Source: Sclerotiophoma versabilis (taxonomy: Eukaryota > Ascomycota > Dothideomycetes > Pleosporales > Didymellaceae). From it: DNA of 64,000 bases. The stretch spans positions 62,001 to 126,000 of the forward strand of contig JAAROD010000081.1 in NCBI GenBank assembly GCA_012274445.1, given 5' to 3'. Made by a program: the position numbers and the translations under genes. The notes under the pieces were generated by a model, which did not search any database, had not been told where the DNA came from, and saw only the letters and a list, made by a program, of their open reading frames with translations. Positions 44,738 through 56,266 of the stretch are shown here, one piece after another (position 1 is the first letter of the stretch; every line of letters begins with the position of its first letter).

Positions 44738-45199
44738 TGTGGTGGCTGGCTTGCGAACAGACGTGCAAATCAGGCTTCCAGCGAGATGGTTGATGTTTGG
44801 GCGCTGTACTGTCCTACCTCGAGGTTCACGATCTTCGGCGGCGTCAGGACCCCTGCTGCTGCTGTTTTGGCGAGCGGCCGCCAAGCGTCCTTAGTTCCAC
44901 TTTCTCGAGCAGACACCTGGACAGTGTACGCGGTCCTTGAAGCAGCGCACCTGTCTAGTCGAAGAAGCCACTATTGCGCGCGGGGCAATTCGACCTCCTC
45001 ACCATATCCACGCAAGCTGCAGCTTCACCGGACCCTTCTCTCCACCCACGGCCGAGTCCGCAACCGATACACGTAGCATCCCACTTCCTACGGCCACCAA
45101 GGGCATCGCGACCTGACGGTCCACGAGCATCCACCGCCATTGCTGCCAGCAATCGACACCGCACACGTGAACAGCAGCGGATACAGCTAGTCCGGCAAA
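44738..45199. promoter_or_regulatory. Shared divergent promoter of mago and the beta-COP gene
   Basis: 462 bp between outward-facing start codons. It must serve both housekeeping genes. No TATA box is evident; CT-rich tracts occur on the beta-COP side (CTTCACCGGACCCTTCTCTCC at about 45022). Confidence 0.6.
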
Positions 45200-48100
45200 A
45201 TGGCGACGTTCCTCGAGAATGCGTACAGCATGGTACGGAGGGAACACCTGGCAGTATAGTCGTGGAGCTCCAGAGAGCTAACGGGCAACAACAGGTGCAC
45301 CAGGACAATGCGGCCGACGTGCCCTCGGAGAACGAGCTCAAGACCGCTCTAGAGAAGGGCAACGATGAGCAGAAGATCGAGACAATGGTGCGTCTGCAAC
45401 ACTGCACATGCCCCGCGCCGGTACAGCAGCATGGTTAACGACCAAACAGAAGAAGATCCTGGCCATCATGCTCAACGGCGACCCAAAGACGGGGCTTCTC
45501 ATGCACATAATACGATTCGTCATGCCCAGCAAGTCGAAGCCGCTCAAGAAGCTCATGTACTTCTTCTTCGAGGTGTGCCCGAAGCACGATGCTCAGGGCA
45601 AGCTGCGGCAGGAGTGGATTCTGGTCTGGTGTGTAGATACTTGGGTCATGTCGCTAGAAACCATGCTGACTGTCGAAGCAACGCTATTCGATTCGATCTG
45701 CAGGCACCGAACGAATACGTCCGAGGAAACACACTGCGCTTTGTGTAGGCCCCTCAACGCTCCTTGTGCGTGCTTTGCTAACCAGGCCGACAGCACAAAA
45801 TTGCGAGACGCAGAGCTTGTAGAGCCATTGCTACGTATGTCGTTATCTTTCTTGTCGCCGTGCCCTTGCTAACCCACCCTCCAGAACCCGTCCGCCAATG
45901 TCTCACACACCGGCACGCATACGTTCGCAAGAATGCTACCTTCGCCATCGCGTCCATCTTCACTCACCTTCCCGAGCTCATGCCCGATGCGCCGGACCTT
46001 CTTACTACATTCCTTGACGACGAGAACGACCCCACCTGCAAGCGCAACGCTTTCGCCGCTCTCACATCCATCAGCCACGACAAGGCGCTCGAATACCTAA
46101 GCACCGTCTTCGATGCCATCCCGAACCACGAGGAGCTTCTGCTCCTTGCTGAGCTCGAGTTTATCCGCCGAGACGCTGCCATCAACCCAGGCAACAAGGC
46201 CAAATACCTACGCCTGATCTTCGATCTGCTCGAGTCCCAGGTGTCGACCGTCATCTACGAAGCTGCACACGCCTTGACAACACTTACAAGTAACCCAGTA
46301 GCTGTCAAGGCTGCAGCAGGGAAATTTGTAGAGCTTGCCGTCAAGGAGCCAGATAACAATGTCAAGCTCATCGTTTTGGAGCGGGTGAACCAACTGAGGG
46401 ACAAGAACGAGGGCGTTCTGGACGACCTGACCATGGAGATCCTCCGTGTTCTGTCAAGCACCGATCTCGATGTGCGCAAGAAGGCTTTGCACATTGCTAT
46501 GGAGATGATTTCCAGCAGGAACGTCGAAGAGGTGGTGCTGCTCTTGAAGAAGGAGTTAATGAAGACCGCTGATGAGCAGTACGACAAGAACTCCGAGTAC
46601 AGGTCTATTCTTATCTCGTCTATTCACCAGGCTGCCATCAAGTTCCCAGAGGTCGCCGCCAGTGTTGTTGGTTCCCTCATGGACTTTATTTCCGACGTCA
46701 GCAGCAACGCATCAGCCGTCGATGTCATCTCCTTCGTCAAGGAAGTTGTCGAGCGCTTTCCAGCCCTCCGCCCATCCATCATCGAGCGTCTCGTCTCGAC
46801 CCTTGGCGAGGTTCGCGCTGGAAAAGTGTACCGAGGTGTTCTCTGGATCATTGGCGAGTATGCGCTCGAGGTCAAGGACATCCAAGACGCATGGAAGGGC
46901 ATTCGATCTTCTTTGGGCGAGATCCCTATCCTCGCATCCGAACAAAGACTACTTGACGACGCATCAGAGGGCAGGGAGGGTGATGACCAAGTCAACGGGC
47001 ACACCAAAGCGGCAGCTCCGACGGGTTCGCGAAAGGTCCTGGCTGACGGCACCTACGCGACCGAAAGTGCACTTACATCTTCGGCTGCCGCCAAGGCGAA
47101 GCTCGATGCTGTGAAGAACTCGCAAAAACCTCCTCTACGTCAGCTCGTACTTGATGGCGACTACTACCTCGCTACCGTTCTCTCAAGCACGCTCACCAAG
47201 CTTGTCATGCGGTACTCGGAACTCTCACAAAACGCTGCACGGACGAACGCTCTGCGTGCGGAGGCTATGCTTATTATGATCTCGATCATTCGTGTTGGGC
47301 AGTCTCAGTTTGTCAAGACTCTTATTGACGAGGACTCTGTTGACCGTATCATGTCATGTGTACGATCGCTATCGGAGTTTTCGCAGAAGAAGGAGCTCGA
47401 GACCGTCTTCTTGGAAGACACACGAAAGTCTTTTGCAACCATGGTCCAGACAGAAGAGAAGAAACGTGCGGCAAAGGAAGCCTCAGAAAGGATGAAGTCG
47501 GCTGTGAACGTTGATGACTCCTTCAGCATCCGTCAACTCAAGAAGAAGGATGCTGACGGCAACGACGAGATCGAGCAAGATTTGGAAAGGGCCACAGGAG
47601 GCGACACCGCAACCGAAGACCTTTCGTCGAAACTCAGCCGTGTGGTCCAACTTACAGGGTTTTCGGATCCTGTTTACGCCGAGGCCTACGTCAAGGTATG
47701 TTCGACTTTGGCATATTGGCTCATCTGTACTGACTGTTATAGGTCCATCAATTCGACATTGTACTTGATGTACTCCTTGTCAACCAGACGACCGAAACAC
47801 TGCAGAATCTCACAGTAGAGTTTGCAACACTGGGTGACCTCAAGGTTGTCGAGCGACCAGCAACGCAGAACGTAGGCCCGCACGATTTCATCAACCTGCA
47901 GTCCACGATCAAGGTTTCTTCGACCGACACTGGCGTCATCTTTGGCAATGTGCTATACGAAGGCGAGAAGGGTGTCGACTCCAATGTGGTCATCTTGAAC
48001 GATGTGCACGTTGACATCATGGACTACATCAAGCCGGCACAGTGCACAGAGACACAATTCCGGACGATGTGGACTGAGTTCGAGTGGGAGAACAAGGTCA

Positions 48101-48442
48101 ACATCAACTCCAAGGCCAAGTCTCTGCGCGAGTTCCTGAAGCAGTTGATGGCTTGCACCAACATGAGTTGTCTGACTCCAGAAGCATCGATGAAGGGTGA
48201 TTGTCAGTTCTTGTCGGCCAACTTGTACGCCAGGAGCGTGTTCGGTAAGTCAACTGCTGTGTTCTTGCAAATTTTCCGTAAGCTAACTCAATGCAGGCGA
48301 GGACGCGCTGGCCAACTTGAGCATAGAGAAGGAGGGCGACAATGGCCCGATCACTGGATTTGTCCGTATCCGCAGTCGGTCGCAAGGGCTAGCATTGAGC
48401 TTAGGGTCGCTGAAGGGGTTGAACAAGGTTGGTGTCGCATGA
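45200..48442 (+). CDS. sec26: Coatomer (COPI) subunit beta
   Basis: Eight exons: 45200-45232, 45295-45387, 45450-45628, 45679-45744, 45794-45834, 45885-47695, 47743-48244 and 48297-48442; introns of 47-62 nt; 956 aa. It begins MATFLENAYSMVHQDNAADV, then NGDPKTGLLMHIIRFVMPSK, SKPLKKLMYFFFEVCPKHD, APNEYVRGNTLRF and RQCLTHRHAYVRKNATFAIA, which are conserved Adaptin_N/HEAT blocks. The C-terminal beta-COP appendage reads YVKVHQFDIVLDVLLVNQTT, NVGPHDFINLQSTIKVSSTD, DYIKPAQCTETQFRTMW and LYARSVFGEDALANLSIEKE. Together with gamma, delta, zeta and others it coats Golgi-to-ER vesicles. Length matches the family. Five of seven introns crowd into the first 700 nt, as is common in fungal housekeeping genes. 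It is head-to-head with mago. Confidence 0.97.
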
Positions 48443-48974
48443 GTAAGCTGTTGATCGGTAATGATTATGATAATGCGATGCGCCAGCAAGAGTTTGGGCG
48501 CAGAAAGTTAGAACTGTCAAGCATTGCTCATCGCGTGTTGGCGTATATAGTTGAACACATCAAATCACTACACAACATCGAGGTCTCCGCGGACGAAGGC
48601 ACCGTACCCGGCAGCACTGGCACACCACGTGCGTGCCCTGACTACTATCTCGTGGGTCGTATCTCAACACGCGAATGCGGACAGACGCCACGGCGTCACT
48701 TGCGGGATTACCGGGAGGTCTTCATCTGAGCTTCCAGGTGATCGTGCGGAGCATTTGACCTTTGATTGGCCAATTCGCGGGAGTTGTGCCGCGCAATCAC
48801 CCGTAGACATGCAGCTTCAAGACAAGCTCGTCGAGCTTCAATGAAGCCTACGGGCACCATGGTAAGCTTACCAGAGATAGCGCGGACTGCATGCGGCTAT
48901 AAATTGGGCAGTTGCACCGATGGAGCTGGGCGAAAGCTTGACGAAGCTTGGCCCTCGCGAACCTGCACTCCAAG
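48443..48974. promoter_or_regulatory. Promoter of the acid phosphatase gene
   Basis: 532 bp. It contains TATAAAT at 48898-48904, 71 bp before the ATG, and CACGTGCG at 48626-48633, matching the CACGTG core used by the phosphate regulators Pho4/NUC-1/PalcA. Phosphate control is inferred from one site next to a phosphatase. Confidence 0.5.
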
Positions 48975-50907
48975 ATGCATTTCCGATCTGCTGCACACGC
49001 AGCTACCGTGCTCGCGTTTGCTGCGCTCACTGAGGCAGCTCCCACCACAGTTCCGGCGTCGTCGAATGCTGGGTCGCCTGCCTCTGATGTCTACCCTCCG
49101 TCTGGCAGTATGTCCAACTCCAAGCGCGTGAATGGATAGTTGCTGACTTGCGCAACTACAGCTGTAGTCAACTCTTCTCTCTTCCCGCCGGAGTCAGTCG
49201 TGGGCTTTCCGGGCCCAACGCCTACTGGAGTCGAGCCCAATGCCATCCAGACAGCTCCCTCGTACCCGTACAACGACAACAAAGCCAACTTTTTCCCTCT
49301 CATTGCCCCACAGCCTCACGGCAACTCTGAGCAGGTCGAGTTTGACATTTCAAGGTACTGGGGCAACCTCTCGCCGTGGTATTCTCTCCGTTCTGCCGAC
49401 TACGGCCTGCCTGATGCCAACCCTCTCGTGCCAGAGGGCTGTGATATCACCCAAGTCCTGTTGCTCTACAGACACGGTGCTCGCTACCCTACCAGTGGTG
49501 CTGCACCAGGAACGTTTGCGCAAAAGGTTGCCAATGCGACAAAGGCAGGCGGTCTTGCTTTCTCAGGCGAGCTGTCCTTCCTGAGCGATTGGACCTACAA
49601 GCTCGGCGCTGAACTCCTGACACCTTTCGGACGCAGCCAGGAATTTTTGCTTGGTATCGAACACAGGCAACTGTACGGACATTTGCTCAACAACTTCACT
49701 GCTGCAGGCACGCTGCCTGTGTTTCGGACAGAGTCTGAGGATCGTATGGTCAAGACGGCTGAGAACTTTGCTGCTGGTTTCTTTGGTGGTGCGTAACGCG
49801 GTTGTGTGAGATGATTTCGAGGCTAACTCCGTGCAGTACCCGAGTACATGAGCGAGGTCAACATTGAGATTCTGGTCGAGAACCCGGGTGTTAACAACTC
49901 TGGTGCTCCTTACGAGGTCTGCTTGAACTCCAACGTCGCTAGCAAGGGCAGCATCGGAAGTGCCGTTGCTGCGAAATTTGCTGCCAATGCTTGTAAGTCA
50001 TTTGCAAGTTCATAAATATATATCCTGACCATCGATGACAGTCAATGCCACCATCGCCCGCCTCCAATCGCAAGCCAAGGGCATCAACTTCACCCCGACC
50101 GACGCCATTGCCATGCTGCAGCTTTGTTCCTACGAGACTCATGCTCTCGGCTACTCTACCTTCTGCCGTCTCTTCAGCGAAGTACGACTTCCCTCCATCT
50201 ACACGACAACTGCTAACACTTCCCTAGGAGGATTTCCTCAATTATGAGTACTTCTACGACCTCTCCTTCTACTACAACAACGGCCCCGGCTCGCCCGTTG
50301 CTGCCGCGCAAGGAAAGGGGTACTTGGACGAATGGATTGCGCGATTCACAGGCAAATACCCGTCTGCCAACTCGGCGCTGAACGAGACCTTCGACAACAC
50401 TACGACCTACTTCCCGCTGCAGCAGTCCATCTACGCCGACGCCACACACGAAGTCGTCGTTCTCGATGCCCTGACGGCATTCAACCTGACAGCGCTATTC
50501 GACGGCCCGCCACTGAGCCCGTCTGGGAACCAGCACTCCAACTCGTTCGTAGCGAGCAAGCTGGTGCCGTTCGCAACGCACTTCACCACACAGGTACTAG
50601 AGTGCAAGGCCAAGAGCCCAAGCAAGCAGATCAGATTCATCGTGTACGTCCCCTTTCTCTTTCTGCTGTTGATAGTTTTGTGTGCACGCAACCCGCTGAT
50701 TCTCGTTCTTGCAGCAATGACGCCGTCGTTCCCATCCACGCATCGCACCCGGGCTGTCCCGCTGATAAGGACGGACTCTGCTCGTTTGATCATGTGGTCA
50801 GCGTGCTGCAGAAGAGGAGCGCTGAGATCGATTACGACTACGATTGTCTGGGTAACTACACGGCGAGCCCGGGCATGAACTATAACGGACGGGCGCCGAG
50901 GTCGTAG
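48975..50907 (+). CDS. Secreted histidine acid phosphatase (phytase/acid phosphatase family)
   Basis: Six exons: 48975-49107, 49162-49788, 49837-49992, 50042-50181, 50228-50643 and 50715-50907, with introns of 54, 48, 49, 46 and 71 nt; 554 aa. The first 20 residues (MHFRSAAHAATVLAFAALTEA) are a signal peptide, followed by a Ser/Pro stretch. RHGARYP at 148-154 holds the nucleophile His149 and phosphate-binding Arg. PFGRSQEFLLG and FRTESEDRMVKTAENFAAGFFG are conserved HAP blocks. The C-terminal catalytic box reads ADATHEVVVLDALTAF, with His426-Glu427 where most family members have His-Asp. There are many NxS/T sites and an even set of Cys. It should release phosphate from organic esters outside the cell at acid pH. 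It is preceded by a TATA box and a CACGTG site. Confidence 0.92.
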
Positions 50908-50968
50908 AGATTGTAGACGTTGTAGACGTCGAGTAAATGTCAAGACTAGTGGTAGTAGTGGGAAATGC

Positions 50969-50996
50969 AAAAAAAAAAAAAAAAAAAAAAAAAAAA
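50969..50996. repeat. Poly-A tract (28 A)
   Basis: Uninterrupted A run about 60 bp after the phosphatase stop codon, immediately followed by CGCGTT. It could be a genomic slippage tract or the scar of a retroposed RNA; no target duplication was found. Confidence 0.9.
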
Positions 50997-51127
50997 CGCG
51001 TTCAAGAGCTAGCGCGCATTCAATGTATATGATGGTGACGCGATATTATGAAGGTAGATAGTCAAAAAGGATTAAAGAAAAAAAAAATTAAAGAAAAAAA
51101 AAAATTAATACAAAAAAAATGAATACA

Positions 51128-51133
51128 AAAAAG
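51128..51133 (-). terminator. RNA polymerase III terminator of initiator tRNA
   Basis: Six consecutive T on the minus strand, 7 nt past the tRNA 3' end. Confidence 0.7.
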
Positions 51134-51140
51134 AAGTGAA

Positions 51141-51212
51141 TAGCTGAGACTGGTTTCGATCCAGTGTCCTCCGGGTTATGAGCCCGGCGCGCTTCCGCTG
51201 CGCCACTCAGCT
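51141..51212 (-). tRNA. Initiator tRNA-Met (anticodon CAT)
   Basis: On the minus strand: acceptor AGCTGAG/CTCAGCT with discriminator A, so the first pair is A1-U72, the hallmark of eukaryotic initiators. The anticodon stem is CCGGG-CTCATAA-CCCGG, with three consecutive G:C pairs. The T loop is ATCGAAA (A54, A60), also initiator-specific. There is no intron. A T6 run follows within 15 nt on the minus strand (51128-51133) as the Pol III terminator. Confidence 0.95.
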
Positions 51213-51684
51213 TATAATTCACCAATTGAGATGAAAGAAGTGAAAATTATAGAAGATATATTCCAATTTCACATCCAAGAATGAGAGGGTTGAGTTGTGA
51301 TATCCATGTCGAGTCGCGCTGGTTATTGAGATGACGGAATGATGTGTGAAAGACTTGAATAGGAGAGAGAGAGAAAAAAAAGATTAAAAAAAATATATAT
51401 ATACACTAGTGTGAGTGAGTCATCAGCGAATGGATGCGCTCGTTGAAGTCAATTCCCTCGGGATAAAAGAGTAGGAGAACACGCCAGATACGAAGTGGAT
51501 GAGTCGAGTATTTCAAAGTCAGCGCTCGGAGTGGGGCTTGTAATGCTGGATGTTTTGGGGTGTATGTATAGGTTGGAAAGTGGAAGGGGGTCTATACGGC
51601 GGGTTTAATTACAGTACTGCAGTGCACTACACTCACTCACTCACTCGCTCGGCTTTGGTGGTATCTTCGATCTATAATAAACAA

Positions 51685-51707
51685 ACACACACACACACAC
51701 ACACACG
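51685..51707. repeat. (AC)n microsatellite
   Basis: About 11 AC units between the tRNA gene and the long-chain-base kinase stop codon. Confidence 0.85.
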
Positions 51708-51776
51708 CACATACAGCGAACGGGGACATATGCATGGAAGCGTATAACAAGGGGATCGGGTGACGTACACACTGCA

Positions 51777-53353
51777 CTACACACCCCGCGCTTCGCACAA
51801 ATGGCCGCTCTTACTCAGTACCGTGCCCAGGCCCCGGTGTAGCTCGACCTGGAAGGGCTCAAAGGGGACTCGCTCGCCGTCGATGCTGATGTAGCCGTCG
51901 TGCTGCATCTTGGGGAGAATGCGGTAGGCTTCTATCTTCTGGTAGTCGACGCCGTCCATGTCGAAGAAGGAGTGGTTCTCAACGGCCATGAGCATCTTGA
52001 TGGCCGTCATGCGCGGAATGTCGCCCCGGATGCGGACGAGGTCCAGACAGCCGTCGTTGGGGAGCGAGGCGGGGAAGAAGTTTGCGTCGGGCGACATGTA
52101 GGCCATGTTGCCGCAGTAGAAGTTGCCGAGCTTGTCGTGGGGGATGAGCTCCCAGCTCGCGGGGAGGGCGTCGTTGATGGTGCCGTATTGGAGGGGCGGG
52201 AGGCCGGCGCCTGGTGTGGGCACGGGGCGGGAGTCGTGTGTGGGAGCGGGCCTGGAGGCTTCGGCGCGGTAGGCTTCGCGGACGGCGGCCTTGTTGGCGT
52301 GCACCGTTTTGACGGCGATGTCGGCAGGGTAGATGGTCTGGGTCAGCAGGCGCACGAGGAAGCCCCAGGTGAAGCGCGCGCTGCCCATCCAGCGCAGGTG
52401 CTCGGTCGCAAGATCTGTCTCGGCGACGATGCCGACGGACTGCGAGAGGAAGGAGAGGGTGCGGCGGTCGCCCTGGGTCACCGAGGCGAGGTCGAGCGGG
52501 GTGCGCAGGCCCTTGACGACGGCGAGCGCTGCCAGACTCGGGCTGTCTGAGCCGTTGAAGTTGAGGCTCAGCGCGTTGCCAGAGCCGCAGGGCAGCTGCA
52601 CGACTGCCAGCTTGGCCAGCGCCCTCGCCGCATCCGGCCGCCTCCCCAGCCCGTTCCAGACCTCGTGGGGGATGCCGTCGCCGGAGCAGCATGCGACCAC
52701 GTCGTACGCATCCACGTCCAGCGCCTGCGCAATCTCCACGCCGTGGCCCTGGTGCTGTGTCGTCTCGACGTCGAGCGTGCAGCGCGCCGCGGCCAGGATC
52801 GGGGCGATGGCCTTGTGGTACAGCTTGACGGCGCCGCCCTGCCCGCCAAAGGGGTTCAGCAGCACCTTCATGCGCTTCTGTCGCTGCGCGGCGCCGTATG
52901 CGCAGTCGAGCAGCCTCTCGACCCACGCCCCGGCCAGGCGACTGTCGGGCTTGTCGAGGCGGTAGCTGACCATGGCCGGGCGCACGGCCTTGGGCGAGAG
53001 CGGGTGGGCGTACTGGATGGAGACGTCGCCGCTGTCCGAGTGCTCGGCCCAGAGCACGTTGTAGAAGGGAATCGCGCGCGTCGCCTTGGGCTTGCCGGGC
53101 ACCGCGACGCCGCAGCAGCGCGCGCCCTTGCTGTCCTGCAGCTCGTCATCTGCAGGAGTCAGTGCAAAGGCGCGTGAGGGAGGCATCCGTACACACCCAG
53201 GACAACCAGCGAGTCCGTCGCCAGCGTCAGCGAGGCGCCGCGCCCCACGGCGAGCGTGTCCGGGACGCTGGCTGCATCGACGGCCTGCAGCTGGTGCGGC
53301 GGAGCGAGCGAGGGGTCTCTGAAGGGATCGTCGTGGCCTCCAGTTGCGGCCAT
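51777..53353 (-). CDS. Sphingoid long-chain-base kinase (Lcb4/Lcb5, sphingosine kinase family)
   Basis: Two exons on the minus strand, 53353-53197 and 53149-51777, with a 47-nt intron; 509 aa. The first ATG is MAATGGHDDPFRDP. The catalytic DAGK_cat fold begins with KVLLNPFGGQGGAVKLYHK (NPxGG nucleotide loop), then TTQHQGHGVEIAQAL and ACCSGDGIPHEVWNGL. The last is the SGDG catalytic motif in the form usual for Lcb4. LPCGSGNALSLNF is the substrate-end GSGNA box. The C-terminal lid has SQSVGIVAETDLATEHLRWMGSARF, GNFYCGNMAYMSPDANFFP and GDIPRMTAIKMLMAVENHSF, ending DGYISIDGERVPFEPFQVEL. It phosphorylates sphinganine or phytosphingosine with ATP at ER or endosomal membranes. The GC content is high, creating long shadow frames. 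Confidence 0.94.
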
Positions 53354-54229
53354 GGTCACGAGCAGCGAGTGTACAGCGCGCTCAGCATGCTGGACACGCA
53401 AACAAAGCCGCGACGGGACATGGGAAACCAGCCGTCACACGTCCACGCTCGAACTCGGCATGCGAACGACCGCGGCTGCGGATGCACACGGGCCCTAGCC
53501 CGAGACGGCAGAACAAGCTGATTGGGCGGCGCAGCGAGCACCAAGTCCAGGATCGACCTGTCCTTCAATGCAGGCTGCATTAGTCACTGGCCTTCTCGGT
53601 CATGCCCATGTCTGCGGTGTAGGAGCCGACATGCAGAACGCCCGAGTGAGACGCGACGCCACATTTTCGAACGTGTTGTTGAGCTGACTGCACGCGGAAG
53701 TCGGGAGCCGTGGCCGGACGCCACCGGACCTGACCCCCACGCCCTCATCAGCATCTCAAAACAAGCCCCACACTCGCAAAGTGGAAACGATGAACTGCTC
53801 TCCGTGCTGCCCTCCGCGGCACAATACCGGCGGATCGAGATTTGCGGAGCGGTCTCCCGGCACAGTGGTACTGGATCTTCCATGCCTTCGTTGGTCCATT
53901 ACTGTTGGAAGCTGGTTCGTTGTATGCCGCCAGGTAACATCTTGTATGGTATACGTCGGTTAATCAAAGCGCAGAATGGGACAAAGGCCCAGAACCGATC
54001 ATCGAGTACGCTTTCTCTGAGAACAAATCGTTGATTGATCAATCACACTGTGCATGTAATCTTCCAACACCACGCCCAATGCAAGCCCATCTCGCAAGGG
54101 TATATATCGCATATATTGCGCCAAAAATATCCCAAAGCCCAACGCCAATAATGCTGAACGCTCAAAGTACCAGCTCTGCAGCTGAAGCTGGAAACGGTAA
54201 TACCAGACGAAAGGACCTGCTCTCACTTC
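53354..54229. other. Intergenic between LCB kinase and gluconokinase
   Basis: 876 bp. A 170-codon + strand ORF (53522-54034) is Ser/Arg/Cys-rich and resembles translated non-coding sequence. No gene called. Confidence 0.45.
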
Positions 54230-54974
54230 CTACCGGGAGACAAGAACCTTGTCAACAGCATCCGACGCAAGCTGAGACACTTCATCGATCGTGCCCTTCA
54301 CATCGACAATCTCAACGTCCTTGAGCTGCTTCACCTCGAGCTCGTCGGGCTCCTCGAGAGCTGCGAACTGGCTTTCGACCATGCTGTCCTTCATGTAATG
54401 ACCTTGCCTGCCACGAACGCGGGCGAGGAGCGTCTCCTTGTCCGCACGCAGGTACACAAAGTGCACGTTGGCGTCTGGCTCCTCGTCATACAGCCTGGCG
54501 GTCCGGATCACATCACGGTACTTCTTCTTCAGAGCGCTGCACGTGATGACGACGCCCTTTGCTCCATTCTTGAGGTCCTTGAGAGCTTGGTCGCGCAAGA
54601 GAATTAGCCAGTCCCAGCGGTCCTCATCGTTCAGCGGAATGCCCGCTGCCATCTTGTCGATGTTGGCTTTAGGGTGGTACTGAACAAGGATTAGTATAAA
54701 AGCGTGATATCAACCAGACACTGTGTCGTACCTCGTCGCCCTCAATGTACTCGAACCCGTAACGGTCGCTGAGGACCTTGGCAATCGTGCTCTTTCCGCA
54801 TCCTGCCGGACCGGTGACGATGAGGATGTGGTGACGGTGGGGGATGGCCATTTCGGTCGACTTGCTCAAGTTTGCGGACGAAGTGGCTGGTGAGCCGGCA
54901 GTAGATGTAGGAGGTGTAGGCAGCGATACATAGTGCACTGGTGTGGAGTGCGTTTGATCGATGGTTTGCAACAT
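54230..54974 (-). CDS. Gluconokinase (GntK-like, carbohydrate kinase)
   Basis: Two exons on the minus strand, 54974-54732 and 54679-54230, with a 52-nt intron; 230 aa. The first ATG (MLQTIDQTHS) lies about 105 bp downstream of a TATATA element at 55080-55085; an inner ATG (MAIPHRHH, 54851) would give the bare enzyme. HILIVTGPAGCGKSTIAKVL is the Walker A loop. RYGFEYIEGDE-YHPKANIDKMAAG, split by the intron, is the gluconate-site loop with GDxxHP spacing. PLNDEDRWDWL is the LNDxDRxPWL box, and VITCSALKKKYRD the CSALKxxYRD box. VYLRADKETLLARVRGRQGHYM and SQFAALEEP finish the family pattern. It converts D-gluconate to 6-phosphogluconate, feeding the pentose phosphate route. The N-terminal 41 residues are Ser/Thr/Pro-rich. 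Confidence 0.94.
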
Positions 54975-56266
54975 GATGGACTTGGTTGAGACAAGCGCGT
55001 GGGTTTGCTTGTAAACAGGCACTAGTAAGTAATCGAAACTGGACTTCCAACAATGGAGGAATGGGGTCGAGCTGGGGAATATATAGTGTTGAGAAGTGGA
55101 TGTAACGTGGAGTATGGTAGGCACTGGTAGGCAGGAACGGCAGTTTTAACTGGAGCTGGGGCAGGGCGCATTATAAAACATGGGTGCACGTTTGGAAATT
55201 TCTCCCGCGCCCATGACGGCAAGGGTGGGATCAGAGTTTGGGAGCACAGTTGTCGTGGGAGCCAAGGCTTGATGTCACTGCGAACAGCGTCGCGTGCGAA
55301 TCAGCGGGCACTCTGTGGACTCTGCGGACTCTGCCTGGGCCAATCTGGGGATAGAAGCAGGCGGATGTAACTACCAGCAGATTGGCGTCTCTGGCCATAC
55401 CGGATGCAACGAAAGAAAGGGAGTTTCGTCTTGCTCGGCGTTTGAAAGTTTGGGCGTGCCGGTGCGCGTGGGATGATGCAGTGGCGGATGGAGACCCCGC
55501 AAACCTTAGTATGCACCCCGGTCGCCGTCAGGTACTGGTGCATCGAGCATGGTCGGCACACTTTGCCAGCGCAGCACTCGGCTTGCAGCGCCCGTGACCG
55601 TGTTGCTGTGCTGTACAAAACATCAGCAGCGCCGCAGGTCAGAGACGCCCTCAGCCGGTCAACCTGGGGCTGAGTCCGTCGCTGACAGGGAGAACATGTT
55701 GGCTAATAGCGCGTGGGGGTCACCAGAGCCGCTGAAGTCTTTTCCGGCCCGGTGAGGGTCGAGCCTGGAACAGCAACGGGTCGTGTGGGCGGAACGCCAG
55801 GAGACAAATGCTGGAACTGGAAGCCTTCCAGATGCGCTAGAGCAGCGCCATTCTCCGAAGCCCACATCCTGAGGCTGCGTTGAGTCGCTCACCGCTCGAC
55901 AGCATTGAACAGCGTCTGCTGCGTGTGGTATGCCGTCTCTTCGCAGCCCGAGTGCTCACCTCCGTGCCTCCCGAGCGAAAGTGACGGCCCGCGTGACGGT
56001 TCTGAGACAATGCAGTGAGAGATGACGTGGAACCAAGGCAGTCAGGAACAGGACCAGCTGTGATGATGCAACAATCGGAAGCTGCGGGGCGGTCTTGTCA
56101 CAGTCACGTGAAATGGTGCTAACATGAATGCGGGCAAGCGCAGATCAGCAGCTGCCGTTCTGGGGAGCTACGCACCAGCATCGCGACTGCGCCGACCACC
56201 GACGAGACGCTGACAGCTGCATCGCAATCCAGGAACGCGCCAGACTACCCGTAGCGTGTCGCCGCC
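54975..56266. other. Divergent intergenic region, gluconokinase / Vps26
   Basis: 1.3 kb between outward-facing starts. It contains GC-rich DNA with short direct words ACTCTGTGGACTCTGCGGACTCTGC at 55309-55333. No coding ORF with support. Confidence 0.5.
55080..55085 (-). promoter_or_regulatory. TATA-like element of the gluconokinase gene
   Basis: CACTATATATTCCCC on the minus strand, about 105 bp before the first ATG. Its place supports 54974 as the start. Confidence 0.45.

Larger units (their letters stand above)
50908..51776. other. Intergenic, simple-sequence-rich, with initiator tRNA
   Basis: 869 bp. It contains A28 at 50969-50996, A-rich near-repeats (TTAAAGAAAAAAAA twice, GAATACAAAAAA) at 51070-51135, the tRNA at 51141-51212 and an (AC)n tract at about 51685-51707. 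No protein gene. Confidence 0.7.

Noticed and set aside
51979..52926. 315-codon frame in a second minus-strand phase of the LCB kinase
   Set aside because: Arg/Pro/His-rich shadow; the kinase frame holds NPFGGQGG, SGDG and GSGNA.
53522..54034. 170-codon + ORF upstream of the LCB kinase
   Set aside because: Composition and lack of motif or start context suggest chance; no splice partners found.
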